Origin: Lumbricus terrestris
Taxonomy: Eukaryota > Annelida > Clitellata > Crassiclitellata > Lumbricidae
Length of the DNA: 64,000 nt
NCBI GenBank assembly: GCA_949752735.1
Contig: OX457052.1
Location: 33,385,844-33,449,843 of the forward strand
Reading direction: 5' to 3'
Shown here: one piece after another, positions 47,525 through 58,979 of the stretch
Position numbering within the stretch: position 1 is the first letter of the stretch
Layout of the letters: the number at the start of each line of letters is the position of its first letter
Position numbers and translations under genes: made by a program
Notes under the pieces: model-generated
Told to the model about the DNA's origin: nothing
Database searches by the model: none
Seen by the model: only the letters and a program-made list of their open reading frames with translations

Positions 47525-48020
47525 ACTGAACTGCATGTGCCCATTCCAGTTAATCGGTTTAAATGCAAAATCTGGAATCAGCCGATTTCCAATTTAGGAA
47601 TCGGTCACACTCCAGTTCCCGGCGTGTTTCTTTGAGTTTATTCCAAAAATTCTACATGTTCTTTAATGCTCATCTAACTGCTTCTGTGTGATGCTGAGTA
47701 TTTTGGACAATTATACTCCTGCGTGTTCATTCGTGATCACTTAAGTGTTTCCGCGTGCCCCTGATTCTCTCTGGGTGTTCCTGGGTGCTCAAAGATATTC
47801 ATGAGTGTTCCAAGGTGTTTAGTGTTATTCCTACTTATTCTCGGCGCCACGATGATAGGTCGCGGCGGGTCATTATTTTGACGGACTTCTATTTTACTCT
47901 TGACCTGCCTTGTGACCTGCCTATAAATCTTTGGAACTTTTAATATCTTCGTTTCATTTAATTTATTATACCTGCTGAATAACTCCCATATAAGACCTAA
48001 AATGATCCGCTGAAAAAGCA
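47525..48020. other. Spacer with no gene seen
   Basis: Unique sequence with loosely repeated GTGTTCCT-like words near 47720-47830. Confidence 0.45.
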
Positions 48021-48022
48021 GA

Positions 48023-48057
48023 GCGTATGCTTCTTAGGAACCCTAAGAAGCATACGC
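48023..48057. repeat. Perfect 16-bp inverted repeat, 3-base loop
   Basis: GCGTATGCTTCTTAGG and its exact inverse are separated by AAC. It lies about 75 bp left of the next MITE and is not part of its TIR. Confidence 0.93.
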
Positions 48058-48131
48058 CGTGCTGATGAACGGTTGTAAATCGGTTGTTTACGGGCGAATG
48101 CTTTCCTGACTTCTCATAAGTTACAATACGC

Positions 48132-48456
48132 CAAGGGCGGATACAGAAATTTTCGAAGGGGTGGGGTCAAAATTTTCGATCTTAGGACTTGAAACAAGGA
48201 TAAATTTTCGTCTTGGTTCCCGAAAAATCTGATGACCTTTTTTTAGTCATTTGTCTCGAATTTCAAGAAAAAGATACCATTTTATCCGGCAAAATAGTTG
48301 ATGACCTTTTTTAATGTGGGCCTCGTGGGCGTGGTATTGACCTGCAGCACTACTCATGGGGGCCTCAACTTTCCGAGCCAAAATAGCTGGTAAAAAATAA
48401 AGAAATTTCTAAATTGGGGAGGGGATGGCCGGATCGGCCCCTTGGATCCGCCCCTG
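48132..48456. mobile_element. 325-bp hAT-like MITE
   Basis: TIRs CAAGGGCGGATACAG and TTGGATCCGCCCCTG. Duplications are CAATACGC (48124-48131) and CAATAGGC (48457-48464), one mismatch. It contains TGATGACCTTTTTTTAGTCA, the module shared among several MITEs here. Confidence 0.88.
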
Positions 48457-48464
48457 CAATAGGC

Positions 48465-49250
48465 CTACACTTCGATGCACTTTTCTCGCTTCAATCCCAC
48501 ACAAATTCTGGACCACCAACTGCTCTGCGAATCGATTCATGATGGTAGTTCTCCTGTTGCCTCCAAATTAAAGCGACCCAATGCTCCAGAAAACAGACAA
48601 CTAACTCTTCGCGGAACCGCTTCCTGTTTTTCTCATAATGTCTGCCACTCACTGAAGACTGCGACGCCTTCTTTAATATTTCATCGTTCGCGCCAAACGA
48701 GCCGCGTCACCTCCGCTCCATTAAACCTCATAACTCCGCCAAATTCTTGCGCCGCTGATGCAAATGCAAATGATCGTAATCGTTCTTAAAAGCTCTGCGC
48801 CGGGCGTCAGTTTATTCATGAGCGCTGCGGCGTGTCGTCGGTATTGATATGGAAATTGCATATTCGCGTACGGTCACTTCAATGGGGGACTAATCAGAGG
48901 CGCTCCCAACCTTCTAGCACAATGAAATCATGGACAAATTGGTCCTCAATCATTTGTGGAATAGAAGCAGAAAGAGGTTGAGGAGTCCATGTCGCACGTT
49001 CTTAGGCATGAAAGCCAAAGCTCAGTCTAGACCATTCAGCATTAAAAGGCAGTTGATTATTTTGCACGTGATCGTAAACACGAATATCCACATATTGTGA
49101 TATATTACACACATTATATTCTAGCAATAATGTGTGATTTTGTGTATTTAGGTGAAGTAGAGGCTGCACATAAATTCAGCGTGTTACACAGTTACACATT
49201 GCTTCACTACTTGTAATCGGATTATGAAACAATCACATTAAACTGCAACT
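48465..49250. other. Spacer with one LINE-tail fragment
   Basis: On the minus strand near 48868-48920, GGGAGCGCCTCTGATTAG and CATTGAAGTGAC match the CR1/L2-like tail. A 104-codon plus frame (48475-48789) is not recognised. Confidence 0.5.
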
Positions 49251-49635
49251 AGATCCGGCCTTCTCTGTCACTCTGTCTGTCCCACTGTCTGCTCGTCTGT
49301 CTGTCTGTGTGTCTGTCTGTCCCACTGTCTGTGTGTGTTTCTCCTTGCTTGCCTGTCCATCATTCTGGCTTTCTCTCTTTCGCTCTATTTATTTTGTCGT
49401 AGCGTTGCTCTAGATATCATTGCATGTATGGCTGCAGCATCAGAAATTAACCTTCAAGGAATAAGACACATTCTATATACATATGAAATCTGTATAGCAT
49501 ATATAATATTAAACTACACAAATACATGCATATAATATATATATATATATATATGCATATATGATAATAAAACTTTAAAAGCATATATTATCCTATTATT
49601 ATTATATAACATTCATAACTTGCTTGACACTGTTA

Positions 49636-50262
49636 CTATCAGCTGCCTCAGCTTCGCACAATTGCTCGTTCACTAAGTCTAACGTCTAGTGCTGTCACAG
49701 TGTCACCACTCTATCTAGTCCATTCTTTCATTACGTCCTGTCTTGACTATTGCTCGTCACTCTACTCTGGTCTTCCATCCAATCGAGTAATGTGCTTAAA
49801 CCGAGTCTTGCGCTCTGCAGCACGTTTAATTGGACAAATCCCTAAATTTGATCATGTATCCAGCTATATGCTGGAGACATTACACTGGCTTCCTACTCGG
49901 AAGCGCATAGAATATAGATAGGATCGCTGCCCTAGTCAGGCAATGCCAGCCTGGAATTGCCCCAGACTACATGCGAGGGCTCAGTTGCTCCACGGTTAGT
50001 CAACTAAAATCAAGGCCACCATCCCCTCCGTTCTGCACAGAAGGGATTGCTTGGTTCCATTTGCACGAACTGCAACGATGCAGCATAGAGTCTTTTCTGT
50101 GATCGGCCCAGTTGTCTGGAATGGAGTCCCACAGCTACGTCTGCTTCCTGGGGTTCTTGATTGCTGATTTTTTTAAAAGTCAAAACTCAATTTTTTTCCA
50201 TGCTATGGAGTCGGGAGCGCCTCTGAGCAGTCCCCTTGAAAAAGCGCTATATTAATTCTGGA
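49636..50262 (+). pseudogene. CR1/L2-like LINE reverse transcriptase C-terminal end
   Basis: The open part (49636-49919) reads CYYQLPQLRTIARSLS, then HSFITSCLDYCSSLYSGLPS, AARLIGQIPKFDHVS and ETLHWLPTRKRIEY. These blocks follow the catalytic palm in CR1/L2-group polymerases. After a stop at 49919 and frameshifts, FARTATMQHRVFSVIGPVVW and NGVPQLR follow. The tail GTCGGGAGCGCCTCTGAGCA then AAAGCGCTATATTAATTC ends in (GAAT)n at about 50262-50278. It is 5' truncated and dead. Confidence 0.87.
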
Positions 50263-50284
50263 ATGAATGGAATGAATAACATTC

Positions 50285-50288
50285 ATGT

Positions 50289-50322
<34 letters not shown>

Positions 50323-50400
50323 ATATTAATACACAAATACACAGAGGCTGATATATATGTAAATATATATATATATATAATATATATATATATATAGGCC
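50285..50400. repeat. (TA)n-rich block
   Basis: Several TA dinucleotide runs separated by short unique words. A similar run lies at 49530-49555. Confidence 0.9.
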
Positions 50401-50404
50401 TATA

Positions 50405-50830
50405 TCCGTACACACACACACACGATAAGTGACTCAAGTGGCGTGATTAAGATGGTCGCATGCATGTATCCTCGCGTGTCAATTTCGATCAATTAGTTGG
50501 TCACATGTGGAGCTAACCGGATAATTTCCGTTCATTCCGACTTCTGACGTGACCCGGTTTTCTCTCGTGTATAGTACCGTAATAATTATTATTTTTCTCT
50601 TCTGCGGTTGCTTACGGTGGTCTAAAAAAGAATGTACTCTAACGATTAGACCGACGATCGAGCTCTCCCCCCCCCGCGTGCGATTGGACTCGTCAATTGT
50701 AATGGATTGCAGGACACTACCTCGGTAGAGTCAAACTATATTTTAGGGGCCAAATTAACTATTGAGTAATTCTGATTGTTGAACACCACTATGATTTGAT
50801 CAAGATGCAGCAGTAATAGCAGTTGATTCA
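50405..50830. other. Spacer with no gene seen
   Basis: Unique sequence. Confidence 0.45.
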
Positions 50831-50838
50831 GATTAGAG

Positions 50839-51708
50839 CAGGGGTTCTCAAACTTTATTTTTATTGCACCCCCAAGTAAAAATATCGAATGATGGCGTAC
50901 CCCCACCCCCAGCAAAGTCAGATCAGAAACAAAATGCCATTGTGGTGTCCTCTTGCAGTGACAACTAAAAGTCCATTTAATAATTGGTGACATGTTTAAT
51001 AGAGTCTAGGCCTAAGCCCCTGTAAAGGGAGTAAATTTTAATTTTGAATCATATAACCTTATCAGCAATTTTAAAGTGTAAATTTGTTCGATAACCCCTG
51101 TAACAAAGAGGAAAGAGCCAGCCTATTAGTGCTGTGCACAGGCTTGTTCGGACTAGCACAGATTTACAATATCTGGTTTAATATTTGCCAATTTCAAAGC
51201 AAATTTACCCCATGTTTGAAAAACAAACATGGGGTAAATTTGCGTTGAAATTGAGAATTATTAAACCAAGAATTTTTAACAGTTTCACCCAGATGACGTG
51301 CTGAAAGGAATCACAAAATTTTAAGCTTGACCAAAAATTAATCATTTGGGCAATAATTCAGCTATCTGTATTTGAACTCTATTATACTATATGGTCTGAG
51401 ATATTCTGGCTTTGGTACTTTCAGCCATTTATACATTAGGCCTATGTGTTTCAAAATTATAGTAATAGACCTAAACATAAATATGCTGCATGCACTGCAT
51501 TGCATGTGAGTCTATTTATATGATGTGAAAGAAAGAAATGACGATGCTGTTATATGTTGCAACGCTAAAAATCACTGCTAATAAAAGAAAGATGGACACA
51601 AAGTCCATAAACTGAAAGAAAATTTATATTTCTGGAATTTTTCGCGTACCCCTTACCGGCGCCTGGCGTACCCCTGGGGGTATGCGTACCACAGTTTGAG
51701 AACCCCTG
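50839..51708. mobile_element. 870-bp hAT-like non-autonomous element
   Basis: TIRs CAGGGGTTCTCAAACTTTAT and inverse CAGTTTGAGAACCCCTG with a perfect 8-bp duplication GATTAGAG at 50831-50838 and 51709-51716. The CAGGGGTTCTCAAAC terminus is a well known animal hAT-type end. The C-rich subterminal CACCCCCA/GTACCCCTGGGGG blocks are also inversely related. No coding. It contains a strong internal hairpin at 51199-51243. Confidence 0.9.
51199..51243. repeat. Perfect 20-bp hairpin inside hAT-like element
   Basis: GCAAATTTACCCCATGTTTG and its exact inverse are separated by AAAAA. Imperfect pairing extends outward through CAATTTC and TGGTTTAAT on each side, giving arms of about 50 bp. Confidence 0.92.
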
Positions 51709-51781
51709 GATTAGAGCATGTCTTCACAGCAGGGAGACATAAGGAAATCAATCCAAACTGCAGCAACACAAAGGGAGCACC

Positions 51782-52090
51782 CATGGGCGGAGACCTGAGC
51801 GGAGACTTGGGGGGGAGGGCCGAAGGGGACGGAAAGACGCGAGATTTTTTGACGGACGAACGGCGCTGAGTGTCGCCGAAAAATTTCCACCTTTTACAGG
51901 CCAAAATTTCTGACGACCTTTTTTTAGTCATCCGGTAAATCGACGAAATTTTCTATTTTCGCCGCCAAAAAAGTTGATGACCTTTTTTAGTCGTGACGCT
52001 CAACGATTGGGGGGACAATTGCATGGGCCGTCCTCCGAAACACCTCCATTGGGGGGACCGTCCCTCTGTCCCCCTAGGTCTCCGCCCATG
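51782..52090. mobile_element. hAT-like MITE, same family as 2805-3083
   Basis: TIRs CATGGGCGGAGACCT and AGGTCTCCGCCCATG, exact inverses, with a perfect 8-bp duplication GGAGCACC at 51774-51781 and 52091-52098. Shared interior blocks with the first copy are GACGGAAAGACGCGA, TTTTCGCCGCCAAAAA and CGCTCAACGATTGGGGGG. It also contains CTGACGACCTTTTTTTAGTC. Confidence 0.92.
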
Positions 52091-52244
52091 GGAGCACCCT
52101 TGAAAGAAGTTGAAGAATAATTATTTCCATTTCAGTTATGAGCATCTATTAGTCATTTGTGTATAGGTTCATTTTAAATCGGTTTATATTAGGGGGGTGT
52201 GTTAAGGCTTTGTGGCAAACTGTTCCATAATATCCCTTCCATCT

Positions 52245-52812
<568 letters not shown>

Positions 52813-52924
52813 CTGCTGATTGCTGAATGGTGCATGTTGGCATTCGTGTGTTGCGAGCCACCTTTCGTCTGTCTTCGTTCCCCTTCTTGACTTTGTGTAG
52901 AATGTACTAACCATTGCACTAGCC

Positions 52925-53220
52925 AGAACTGTAACCTAGACCTTAACCCTAACCATGCACGAGCTTAATCCTAGCCCTAGCCTAACCCTAACCGAGTCCA
53001 TAACCATAGCCCTAGCCAAACCTCTAACCCTTTAACCATAACCTTGATCTAAGCCTATTGGATATGTAGCTTTATACCCTTGTCCCTAACCCTAGCCATA
53101 ACCCTGATCTATAAGCCTGACCTTGTCCCTAACCTTAACCCTAGCCATATTCTATTCCAAGCTCTAACCCTAACCGTATACCATATAGCGGCTTGCCTTA
53201 CCATAACGCTAACCCTGACA
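52925..53220. repeat. Degenerate telomere-like (CCCTAA)n block
   Basis: Repeated CCCTAACC, CCTAACCCTAACC, CCCTAGCC and AACCATAACC words over about 290 bp, all on the plus strand. TTAGGG is the metazoan telomere repeat, so this resembles an eroded interstitial telomeric sequence. Units are interrupted by GATCTA and AGCCT words, so it is old or a related minisatellite. Confidence 0.75.
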
Positions 53221-53224
53221 TGCA

Positions 53225-54080
53225 ACGTATAGTTCACATACTCCACATGTGGTGTCTACTATCAAGCTATCCATATGAGTCCGTAGGCTGTGTTCTTCGT
53301 GTTTGCGAGAGCTTGCCAGTGGTGAATCATCCAACCATTTCAACTCCGTTTCTCAGCAATACTTCACTGCAGCGATGCGTTTGCTACCAAAGACAAATTC
53401 CTCGACCATTTACTCATTTTGCTTATCATCTGCTCTTTAAAGCTGTGGCTAGACCATGTGCGCTTTTAAGTAGTTACTTTATGGGCGCTATATCAAGTTT
53501 ATATTGCTTAATTGATTACCTCTATGTTCTTAACTTCTTAATATCAGTTAAGTTAGAGCAGATAACGCTTTTACGAGGTACTAAAAGCACGATAAAGTAT
53601 AGGCTAGAGTAAGCGCCTATAGATGTGTAAACAACAGCATAGCAAATATATATATATATCTTTAACACAAAAAGATCTACATAAATAAGCAAATAAAAGA
53701 GCTATATAAAAGGAATTGAATGGCTCCCTGCTATTTTATGCTTCACATTTATGCAGCGCTCTGATTAAAGCGATTGGATAATAAAACCGACGATTCTGTA
53801 CATGCGACCCACATGATAATCTGCTCGTGATGTTCAAACACGGGGCGTAAACTGTAAACGGCTACGTATAGAATTCCAGAGATAGACGAACGTCTGGAAA
53901 ACTAACTGGAATAGGAAGAGCTGGCAAGATGGAAAGTCCTCGTCTATCCTCTAATGTGGATTAGATCTTGGTCGACCGACGCGTGATATATGTATTAATT
54001 ACACGATTGTAATTGCTTACAACGATTCTCCATAAATTGCAGATGCGTTTGGAAATTGAAACGCTTTATATCTTTATATA
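53225..54080. other. Spacer with a weak LINE-tail match
   Basis: TTTTAAGTAGTTACTTTATGG then GCGCTATATCAAG near 53463-53495 is like the LINE/SINE tail. A 139-codon plus frame (53193-53612) starts in the telomere-like block and runs through this tail, so I do not regard it as a gene. Confidence 0.45.
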
Positions 54081-54084
54081 TTTG

Positions 54085-54304
54085 TGGGGCGCGGTGGTGT
54101 AGTGGGTATGTACGTTGCCTTGACGCCGGAGGGCTGCAGGTTCGAATCCACCTCAAGCAGCTTCGTATAATATGGACCTTGGGCAAGTCCTTCGCTCGCA
54201 ATTGCTCAGCGCTTCGGCGTGAAACTCCGAGTCAGTGACCGCGCTGTAGTCGGGAGCGTTTTCGAGTAGGAATCTCGAAAGGGTGCCATAACAAGTGCAC
54301 ATAC
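54085..54304 (+). mobile_element. SINE-A, full-length copy
   Basis: A box GCGGTGGTGTAGTGG, B box GGTTCGAATCC at 54139-54149, body GCTTCGGCGTGAAACTCCGA, tail GTCGGGAGCGTTTTCGAGTA then CTCGAAAGGGTGCCATAACA. A start of 54085 is chosen because the homology to the 24075 copy begins there. Confidence 0.9.
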
Positions 54305-54564
54305 GTACCTATGACATTCGGAGTGTATGTCCGGATGTCTTTGCGACACAGTAAATCGCTACAAAAGATCAGACATTGTACATATAGACCATTGACTTAA
54401 GTTCTCACTGATGACAAGATATCCATAGATTTTGCTGCAGTAAAAAGACTTCCCAAACATTTGAGATTTCCGTTGAAACTACATTTCCAGAAAAGGTTCC
54501 TCGTTTCAGCCAATCGTCTTTCCCCCAATCGTCAATCTGTCCTGATGAAACTTTATCCCACAAA

Positions 54565-54943
54565 CATGCATACATGCATGAATGCATGCATACATGCATA
54601 CATACATACATACATACATACATACATACATACATACATACATACATACATACATACATACATACATACATACATACACACATACATACATACATACATA
54701 CATACATACATACATACATACATACATACATACAAATGTCATACATACATACATACATACATACATACATACATGCATACATGCGTACATACATACATAC
54801 ATACATACATGCATACATACATACATACAAATGTCATACATACATACATACATACATACATACATACATACATACATACATACATACATACATACATACA
54901 TACATACATACATACAAATGTCATACATACATACATGTATGTA
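54565..54943. repeat. (ACAT)n array, left part
   Basis: ACAT repeats with the interruption ACAAATGTCATAC near 54732, 54828 and 54913, and GCAT variants. The same interruption recurs at 55679 on the far side of the LINE. Confidence 0.96.
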
Positions 54944-54947
54944 TGTA

Positions 54948-55615
54948 TATGAACATTTATATAGCGCCTTACAATAACCTCACGAAGGCGCTTAACGCAG
55001 CTACCGGGCAGTTCTGAACAAGTGCGACTTAATTAACTTTGAGAATGTTTCATGGGAAACACGCAACGCAGCATCACGAATTGCCAAAGGAAGACTGTTC
55101 CAGTATGAAGGTCCAGTACACGAGAAGGCGCGTTGTGTCCGCATCACTGTACGGGAGCGTGGGACTATCAAGTCCCCACGAGTCGCAGAGCGCAGAGACC
55201 GACGACCTGGTTGGCTGGAGACGGGAATACAAAGTTCCCGAATGTATTCTGGCGCCAGGCCAACCACTGACGCTCGTCCCATAACGATGATCTTGAATAT
55301 CGTTCTGTCCACGACCGGAAGCCAGTGCAGCGTGTCACGCATATATGCTGATATATGCGAGAATTTGGGCAAATCAGCGACGACTCGGGCGGCGCAGTTG
55401 AGGACAGACTGAAGCTGGCGTATCCGGCAGTTTGGGAGACCAGCGAGGACGGCATTGCAGAAATCCAGTCGGTTCAGCACAAACGAGTGGACAAGAGTGG
55501 CAGCGGCTTCATGTGATAGATTGCGCCGAACGACTCTGATCTGGCGCAGTTGGTAGAAGCAAGACCTGCAGAGCGATCCGACATGCTGATCCATGGATAG
55601 GTCTTCATCCAGCAG
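54948..55615 (-). pseudogene. CR1/L2-like LINE 3' fragment with open RT C-terminus
   Basis: On the minus strand, 205 codons are open from 55615 to 55001. They read LDEDLSMDQHVGSLCRSC, FYQLRQIRVVRRNLS, LVHSFVLNRLDFCNAVLAGL, AARVVADLPKFSHIS, RDTLHWLPVVDR, GRRSLRSATRGDLIVP, and AFSCTGPSYWNSLPLAIRD to HLFRTAR. This is the thumb and connection region of a CR1/L2-group polymerase. The 3' UTR GCGCCTTCGTGAGGTTATTG then AAGGCGCTATATAAATGTTC passes into ATACATAC. The catalytic YADD-type domain is absent, so the protein cannot be active, but the lack of stops suggests a young copy. It sits between two ACAT arrays. Confidence 0.88.
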
Positions 55616-55886
55616 TACATACATACATACATACATATATATACATACATACATACATACATACATACATACATACATACAAATGTCATACATACATACA
55701 TACATACATACATACATACATACATACAGACATACATACAGACATACATACATACATACATACATACATTCATACATACATACATACATACATACATACA
55801 TACATACATACATACATACATACATACATACATACATGCATACATACATACATACATACATACATACATACATACATACATACATA
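55616..55886. repeat. (ACAT)n array, right part
   Basis: ACAT repeats with one ACAAATGTCATAC interruption at about 55679 and GACATACATACA variants near 55727-55742. Confidence 0.96.
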
Positions 55887-55889
55887 CGC

Positions 55890-57035
55890 TCTTGTAGATT
55901 TAAAACTGAAAACGAGGCACAACAGACTCAACATTTAACTAGAAAGCTTGCGCACATTTTTCTGCGAAGCAAGCACCGCTAACATTGCCAACAGTACAGT
56001 CAGACACTAACGTGGTCTGCACCGAGGGGACAATGTTATAGGGTATACCGTTGCAAACAACAAATTTGCGTGCCCTAACCCCAGACATTCAATGTATTTC
56101 TTCGAGAATTCTTGTCAAATTCATTCCAGCTGCTTGCAAACGTTGGACTTCTATGGGCGTAGCCTATAATTAAGCCATTTGATGCAGCAGAATAGGGTTG
56201 TTTCTCTTTAGCAGTAAAATCTTGCCTTGTAGACCCATAAATGGGTCGGAATTTAATTGCCACATTGCATACGCACACACAGGAGAAACTCTTTAAAAAG
56301 AATCAATCCCAGAAACTCATAAACCCAGATGGATAGACTACAGATTGGACTTCAAACGTCTCGCATTTAGATGGTTCCTCGCGAAAATTAACTAGGGTTT
56401 CCTGTGAGCCGCCAGCCTTCCCGAAATGACTAAATAACCTAAGGCTTAGCGTAGTGTGATAAGATAATATTTCGAGCCAAAGCTGGACAAGGCGGTAAAA
56501 GATTAAAGAACCTATAACGGGGTGCAGGCTGCGGGGGCTCCAGCATGCGCATTTTCTGCTCTAGCGTCCTATAATAGATGCCAGCAGACATGTTGGACAT
56601 TTTGCCCAAGGATGATGGAGTATACGCTGCGATTAGGTGTGATGCACGTTGATCTAGAGTATCTTATGCACGGTATCGTATATTTTAGAGTACGGTACCT
56701 TGTGACTATATATGATGAGTACATTGAGTACCTAAAGTACATTATTCCTACATATACGATGTACTCTAAAGAGCGTTGTGCCTAGGAATCCTGCACTCTA
56801 GAGTTTCTTGTGCATATAGGTATGGTAGACTATATCGCGTGGCTGAATGTAGGGCATCAATCTATTGGAACAATTGAGATCAGGGTACCAGCGTTAGAAT
56901 AAAAGACAAGGGATCAATATCAAGGAGAAACAGCAGAGAGAAAAAATAAATTCTGGACTAAGTAGACCAAGTTGAACTGGACAGATCGGAATTCATCTGC
57001 ATTGTACTAATCTGCATTGTAATAATTGTACTAAT
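55890..57035. other. Spacer with no gene seen
   Basis: About 1.1 kb. Words such as GTACTCTA, GAGTACATT and TACTCTAGAG recur between 56640 and 56820 but form no clear unit. Confidence 0.45.
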
Positions 57036-57037
57036 AC

Positions 57038-57425
57038 ATTGGCTTCCAGTTCAGTCACGCATCCACTTCAGGGTTGCTTCTTTTGCTTGGCGCTGTGTCT
57101 TGGGCACAGCACCACCTTATCTCTGTGAGTTATTCACTTTGACCTCTACTACTGTAGGTCGCCGATCTCTGCGCTCGGCCACTAGAGGTGACTTTATGGT
57201 TCCTTACGCCCGCACTGCCACTAGGCAGAGCAGGGCATTCTCGGTCATTGGCCCTTCCGTTTGGAATGACCTTCCCTCTAACCTGCGTTCCCACCCTCGG
57301 AACACGTCGGGCTCATTCTATGGATTGCTTAAGACTTTTCTTTTTGACCGGGCTTGGGTCGGGAGCGCCTCTGAGTAGAGTCCTTGAAGGGGCGCTATAT
57401 AAATTGCATAGATAGATAGATAGAT
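57038..57425 (+). pseudogene. CR1/L2-like LINE reverse transcriptase C-terminus
   Basis: One frame from about 57038 to 57378 reads HWLPVQSRIHFRVASFAW, LGTAPPYLCELF, GRRSLRSATRGDFMVPYART, and AFSVIGPSVWNDLPSNLRSH to FLFDRAWVGSASE. The tail GTCGGGAGCGCCTCTGAGTA then GGGGCGCTATATAAATTGCA ends in (TAGA)n at 57405-57427. The upstream part is missing. It is close in sequence to the 21690 copy. Confidence 0.88.
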
Positions 57426-57579
57426 AGAATCGATGAAAAAATAACAATGCCCTGGCACCGTCATTGTAGTCATAGCCTTTGTAGTCAGCGTCGCATAAAA
57501 CATGAATAATATACATGTACGTGCATAAGACCTACCTGTAAACTCTTTATTCATGTATAGATGCATAACATTTCCACGC

Positions 57580-57708
57580 ACACAGACACACATACAAACA
57601 CACGAACACGTGAACACACACACACGCACGCACATGCATGCACATACGCACCCACATACACACACACGCACACACACCCATACATACACACACACTAAGC
57701 CACACGCA

Positions 57709-57752
<44 letters not shown>

Positions 57753-57755
57753 TTT
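57580..57755. repeat. (CA)n microsatellite
   Basis: CACA and CGCACA units, with a pure CA run at 57711-57748. Confidence 0.94.
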
Positions 57756-57759
57756 ACGT

Positions 57760-58127
57760 TTATATGTAAATGCATAATAATATTATGTGTACAGTGTATG
57801 TGTATGTGTGCGAGTGTGGCGCTTCTGTGCCTCTTAATAGAGCGACATCGAATAACATAATTTTGCCATTCGGTGAAAAACAGATAAATTATTTTTTTAC
57901 TGCTGCGACGCAAGGTTAGCGGCAGAACAGTATAGAACCTGATGAAATGTGAGCAAAGGACCCAGACATTAATATAGTTTTAAAAATACTCAATAAAACT
58001 TAATAATACTCAATAAGACTTTTAAAAATACTCAATAAAAGACCTACATGTAGGACCTACATGTACATGTCTTGTCAGTGACTTCTTGACGTCGTAAAAC
58101 TTGCTGTCTAAAGTTTGAACGTTTTAA
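57760..58127. other. Spacer with no gene seen
   Basis: Includes a triplicated AAAATACTCAATAAAACTTA-like word at 57982-58040. No gene. Confidence 0.5.
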
Positions 58128-58290
58128 TTGTCACCACACATCGTCAACTCAATATATTAGTTGGTGTCCCTAGACAGCGGCATTACTTTATCAATTTAGA
58201 GCCTCCTCTTTTTGTAAGCAATGAGCAAGATGTGTAAACCTGTCATGTAAACTTTGGTTGCAAAATAAAAATATTTGATTGATTGATTAA
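58128..58290 (+). mobile_element. Retroposon 3' end with (ATTG)n tail, copy 1
   Basis: TCAACTCAATATATTAGTTG then GTGTCCCTAGACA, AAACTTTGGTTGCAAAATAA and a GATTGATTGATT tail. About 160 bp match 58808-58973. The polarity and simple-repeat tail suggest a LINE or SINE 3' end of a family different from the GCGCTATATAA group. Confidence 0.75.
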
Positions 58291-58805
58291 AATGTAAACT
58301 GAATGATGCTGTCTACACGTTTTCGTACAGCGAACGTACGATATTATGGCCTCTATATACCATCCTATCCTGTTTATCTTTTAGACGAATTACTCGAGTG
58401 TGATCCTTCACCTCTGCTGTCAGTTTATATATGGTCGTCACGGTATTTAAGACCCCCGTGCACGGACCATGCTAGTCCGACATTAAATCTCCTTTAAAAG
58501 TTACCAATGGCATGCGAAGCGCCACCCGTAAGCATAGGGGTACGTGGGACGTGAGCTCAGAGCTGTTATCAATGTAGTTATCTGGGACAAGGAACCATCT
58601 TTGAGATTAGGTCCCTCGTTCACAGTGTCGTGGAACATTATTAATTGAGAATATAGGCCTATGGAATTGCTTATGACCCAACAGCGTTGAGCTTTTCAGT
58701 TTACATTTATTTTGTTCTGTTTTCTCTTCCGTTTTTCTAGCATAAGTTGCTTGATTGTGTTTTGTCACTTTTGTTAATCACTATGTTGTTTTTTGCAAAG
58801 ATTTC
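58291..58805. other. Spacer with no gene seen
   Basis: Unique sequence between the two related retroposon ends. Confidence 0.45.
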
Positions 58806-58807
58806 GT

Positions 58808-58973
58808 CATGGCCACCTCACATTGTCAACTCAATATATTAGTTGGTGTCCCTAGACACCAGGATTATTTTATCCCTTTAGTGTCTCCTTTTTTTGTAAC
58901 CAATGTGCAAGACGTGTAAGCATGTCATGTGTACTATGGTTGCAAATAAAATATTGATTGATTGATTGATTGA
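58808..58973 (+). mobile_element. Retroposon 3' end with (ATTG)n tail, copy 2
   Basis: Matches copy 1 from GTCAACTCAATATATTAG to TATGGTTGCAAATAAAATATT, ending GATTGATTGATTGATTGAT. About 85 percent identical by eye. Confidence 0.77.
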
Positions 58974-58979
58974 TGTTTG

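Noticed and set aside
53193..53612. A 139-codon plus-strand frame
   Set aside because: It begins in the telomere-like block and ends beyond a retroposon-tail-like segment; no domain recognised.
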